From positions 8,235,377-8,299,376 of the forward strand of contig OX442419.1 in assembly GCA_949361645.1 (NCBI GenBank): a stretch of 64,000 nucleotides of DNA. Direction: 5' to 3'. The notes beneath the pieces were generated by a model. The model was not told where the DNA came from, ran no database searches, and saw only the letters and a list, made by a program, of their open reading frames with translations. This stretch comes from Spongilla lacustris (lineage: Eukaryota > Porifera > Demospongiae > Spongillida > Spongillidae). Position numbers and translations under genes: made by a program. This document shows positions 60,365-64,000 of this stretch, in pieces (position 1 is the first letter of the stretch; every line of letters begins with the position of its first letter).

Positions 60365-60689
60365 GTAGGGAAAGGGTTTTTTTAATGCCCAAACCACATC
60401 TTAATGTCCTATGCTACATGTATCTTATATACCGCTTGTTGATATCTTATTTAGTAGTATTGCCATGTCACTGAGGTACAAACAAAATTGATCTCATCTT
60501 TTTAAGCACAATTACAAGATTGCACAGCAAAATCTGTTCTTGAATACTGACAAATTGATTGCAGTTTTAGCTTGAGTGAGATTGTGAAATCTTTATCCTT
60601 CCTTCCTCCCTACCCTGGTGATCAGCTCCAATCTGCCAAAATGAATAACAACCAATTGTAATATTGGGTGACAACACACACATGCACGC

Positions 60690-60697
60690 ACTCACAT

Positions 60698-60763
<66 letters not shown>
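60690..60763. repeat. (CA)n microsatellite
   Basis: About 33 uninterrupted CA units. Confidence 0.98.
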
Positions 60764-60765
<2 letters not shown>

Positions 60766-60849
60766 CAGTCGACATCCACCACTGGCACATGCACACAGAC
60801 GTATTAGGAGTTTAGGATGAATAGTAGCACCTGGCACTGTGAACTGCCC

Positions 60850-60970
60850 TCAGAGGATGGTCCCCTGCCACTCGAAGGATGGTCCCTACTGTGGTCCTCT
60901 GCTGCTCAGAGGATGGTCCCATGCTGCTCAGAGGATGGTCCCATGCTGCTCAGAGGATGGTCCCCTTCCC
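60850..60970. repeat. GGATGGTCCC tandem repeat
   Basis: Five or six spaced aggatggtccc blocks, the last ones in 22-base units (ctgctcagaggatggtccca). The motif is shared with the element at 10475-11375. Confidence 0.8.
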
Positions 60971-62655
60971 CAGTATGGCTCCATCACACATCAGACCAGC
61001 ATTTAACATGATACAACTTGACAGGGCAATGTCAAAAGGTTGATATTCACTGAGCCCCTAAGATCCGCAAGTTCCATTGATGTTTTCCAGTAACCACGGC
61101 TACCATGGCAGCCATATACAACAGTGAACAGCACACCATGATGCACACAGCACTTGCGAAGGAGGGATGTGCCTTAGAACTACTGTGCCGTCCACTCACA
61201 AGTTCACACCTGCTCGTGGTCAACTCACAAGCAACTCGCGAGTGACTCACAATCTGTACTCACTTCGAGCAAGTTGAATGTACATGTATATTTGGAAGGA
61301 AAAAATCAAAGTTAATATAGCGCTTCTCGAACTAATAAATTGCTCACTAGAAACTACGTATAGTAAGTAGGAGACGTAACAACACTTCGAACCACCAGGC
61401 CACCGTACTATAGCATACCAGTGCCATATATATATATCCGTCTTACTGTGACGATTGAAGAGTCATTGTAAACCACTGCATGTTGCTTAGTTATGATGGT
61501 TAATTTTAATATGAAATCAAATGCTTATATGTACATCTCTACAAACACACACCCTCCATCTCACCACTACACACACACACCCTCCATCTCCCTACACCAT
61601 CACTACACAATCCAGCACCGCAAATCAAATACATGTATGACTACATGTAGCAGGAGGAGGGCTATATTAAATCATTCAAAAGAAAGGTGGAAGCTGTTTG
61701 GGGACAATGTATCAATTGGGAGAAGGGGAGGGATAAACCATGTAGGAATTTTTAAAAAGGCATTTAGAGGCACTAACACATTCACATTCTAAGCAGGAGT
61801 GGCCATAAATGTGGAGAAGCAGTTCAAAATATGCCCTTCCATATATGGGCTTCAACACAACTCATGTACATGTACACACCTTGTTAACAAGACCATACCA
61901 GCTGCAAACATCTAACCTGCTACACTCCACACTCCTCACTCATCGACCACACCCATACACCCTCACAAAACCACACCCATGGGCCCTCGTAGCAGCAGTC
62001 ATTAACCCCACAACTTCTCACTCACTGGGCACACCCATAGTGGCAGAGTACATTAACCCCACAACTTCCTAGATTTTTTGACATCTGTCAAAAAAAAACT
62101 TCACTGCTGCAACAATTCATGCAATTCCCTTCCCCCTCCCACCCCCAAAGACTCTAAAATGGTAGATTTCCCTGAGCGTCGTTAGCACCTACACACCCCT
62201 TCACTACGTACACATGTCTTCACTAGGTACACACATCTCTACAAGTACATACCTATTCACATACAAGTACACACATATCTTCTCTACGTACACATACATG
62301 TATCTTTACTAAGTACACATCCACTCACCTACATGTACACTATAACAGTATGATAAAAACAGGCCATTTTTTTCCTGGTATGTGCTGACAGTGGTAGTTA
62401 TAACAAGCTGAACCCAGGAGTTTAGTATGACGTTGAAAACAGCAGTCCCTGTAGGTCAGTGCACAAGCATAGGGTTAACTTGTATACCTTGTCTCAATCC
62501 CTCACCCACACACATATTTGCATCTTCATCTCTCCTTTGGGACAATCTGGCCCAACCAACGTTTCGACAATACCATGTCAAATGTCTTCCTAACTTTACA
62601 TACATGTACATGTACACTCTAGCAGGCCCCAACAGGTTGCCATAATTCAAATAAT
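60971..62655. other. intergenic
   Basis: Low-complexity C/A-rich stretches near 61545-61610 and 62190-62340. No recognised gene. Confidence 0.45.
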
Positions 62656-63440
62656 CATGCACTGTTGGGACAATATGACCTCTCAAAGTGGTAGACCTTA
62701 TGTATTTTTTGTACTGTGCTTCCTCTTTTTGTACAAACTACAGCTGTTGCATCCTTGTAATCTACTCAACAATTTTAGTATCAATAACATGCAGTTATTA
62801 AGTAGCTGAGTTTGCTGTCCCATCCATTTGTATGCATCAACTTCATAGCATGGGAAAGTGGTGTGGCAATAAAATCCCTGAACAAGTTGGGCATTTCTAA
62901 CAAACCACGAAGCCATACTGTATAAACTGTTTACATCAGCTGCTTGTTATCTTGGTGTGTAACATGACAACTTAGTTGCTGTGTAGCATGTCCCTTTGGA
63001 TGTGTCAGGGTCAACAGATGTCTGCAAGTCACTGATGTGCAATGTTAAAATGTCTGGTGTGTTGGGATAGTGAAACAAATTGCTGGCCGGGACCTTGGGA
63101 GTGGAGAAATGTCCTGGTGACTTCTTGCGGGGTATGTCACAAAAACAGACCATTCTCACAAGGACATTTCTCCACTCGCATGGTCCCAGCAGTTTGTATC
63201 ACTATCTCAACACACCAGACATTTTAACATTGCACATCAGTGACTTGCAGACATCTGTTGACCCTAACACATCCAAGGGATGATGCAACACTAACAAAAT
63301 TCTGAAAAGATGGTGCACTACAAAGATAACAGTTAGCTGATCATCATGTAAACAGTTTATACAGTATGGCTTCATGGTTTGTCTTTGCCCCCCTATGACA
63401 AAGAAGTGGCACACCAGTTTGAGGTCATATTGTTCCAACA
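62656..63440. mobile_element. large imperfect foldback element
   Basis: Arms of about 300-390 bases: acttgcagacatctgttgac, aacacaccagacattttaac and ggacatttctccactc on the right each have their complement on the left in reverse order, as do the outer ttgggacaatatgacct and aggtcatattgttccaa. The loop is about 63115-63160. Opposite-strand open frames here mirror each other. Confidence 0.8.
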
Positions 63441-64000
63441 ACGCAAAATTAAAGATTGATCATTTGAATTTGGCAACCTGTTGGGGGCTGCTAGCAGCAT
63501 GTAAAGTAAGGAAGAAGTTTGACATGGTAGTGCAAAATATGGGTACACTTGGGCCTTTCCCCTCTCTCAACTCTCTCCACCTTCACCTTACCTCATTACA
63601 ATTGTATACACACATCACCCTCTCCCTACACCCTTATATCTTCCTCCTTAGCCTCATATTCACACAGCACACATCACTCCCTCCCTAACCCTAACTCCCT
63701 TAGGGGTGTGTAAATTAGATGTGTGTGTGTCACTGTGATAAGGGAGTGTGTGCAGTGGGTGGATGTGCATGGGGTAGTCATGCTGTGAGGGGATTGCAAT
63801 GTGGAAGGTGGGTGTACATTGGTGTGTACAAGAGGAGTGTGAAGACGACAAGGAGTGTATGTACAGTTGGATTGGTGTGTGCAGGGGATGTGCATATGGG
63901 TGAGTGACAAGGAGTCTGCAGTAATTTGTTACAAAAGCAAGTTATCATACACACCATGCACATGTCTTTCTTCAAGGGCTTTAATAAGAATTATCAATTA
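63441..64000. other. intergenic to window end
   Basis: C-rich and TG-rich low-complexity sequence; no recognised gene. Confidence 0.45.

Noticed and set aside
62947..63283. Opposing frames of 60-70 codons
   Set aside because: They mirror each other across the foldback arms and show no domain.

Overview
The window looks like nuclear DNA of an animal, probably an early-branching marine invertebrate such as a sponge. This is inferred from spliced genes with GT-AG introns, TATA-type promoters, very few genes, heavy loads of MITEs, foldback elements and minisatellites, and transposase and retroelement domains of animal type. No operons, Shine-Dalgarno sites or CRISPR arrays are seen. The species cannot be fixed from the sequence alone.

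The main genes are three head-to-tail minus-strand copies of a lysosomal phospholipase A2 (group XV / LCAT family) gene, at 3920-8039, 19185-26999 and 34769-46913, plus a decayed last-exon copy at 33600-34370. Each full copy can be rebuilt as four exons in consistent phase: signal peptide, oxyanion-loop exon, middle exon, and a long catalytic exon. Each has a TATA box about 60 bases before its start. Copy 2 gives an uninterrupted 416-residue protein and copy 3 a 409-residue one. Copy 1 has a 2-base frameshift and a 6-base insertion at the nucleophile elbow. Intron 2 differs greatly in size (2.7, 6.4 and 10.8 kb) because repeats have been inserted. A purine-rich 16-base repeat sits downstream of every copy and has grown to about 900 bases beside the decayed one.

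Between copies 1 and 2 lies a single-exon plus-strand gene (17513-18397) for an unrecognised 294-residue protein with a central hydrophobic hairpin. Other coding material is mostly transposon-derived or decayed: a zinc-finger gene cut by the left edge (1-426), coiled-coil gene remains (12532-13392), a retroelement C-terminal domain (16590-16813), a possible RAG1-N-terminal/RING-like remnant (22320-23187), a divergent gene pair at 53802-54979 and 55138-56894 (coiled-coil protein and transposase-like protein), an internally deleted Ty3/Gypsy element (56977-57885) and a short two-exon reading frame (58902-59364).

The rest is repeat-rich. It holds hAT-like elements with target duplications, a 3-kb element with about 190-base inverted ends, a set of nested inverted duplications at 37-45.5 kb, TA-flanked near-perfect palindromes, and long minisatellite arrays at 32.6-33.5, 41.4-42.8, 49.2-51.0 and 51.8-53.7 kb. 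Their long open frames are composition artefacts.
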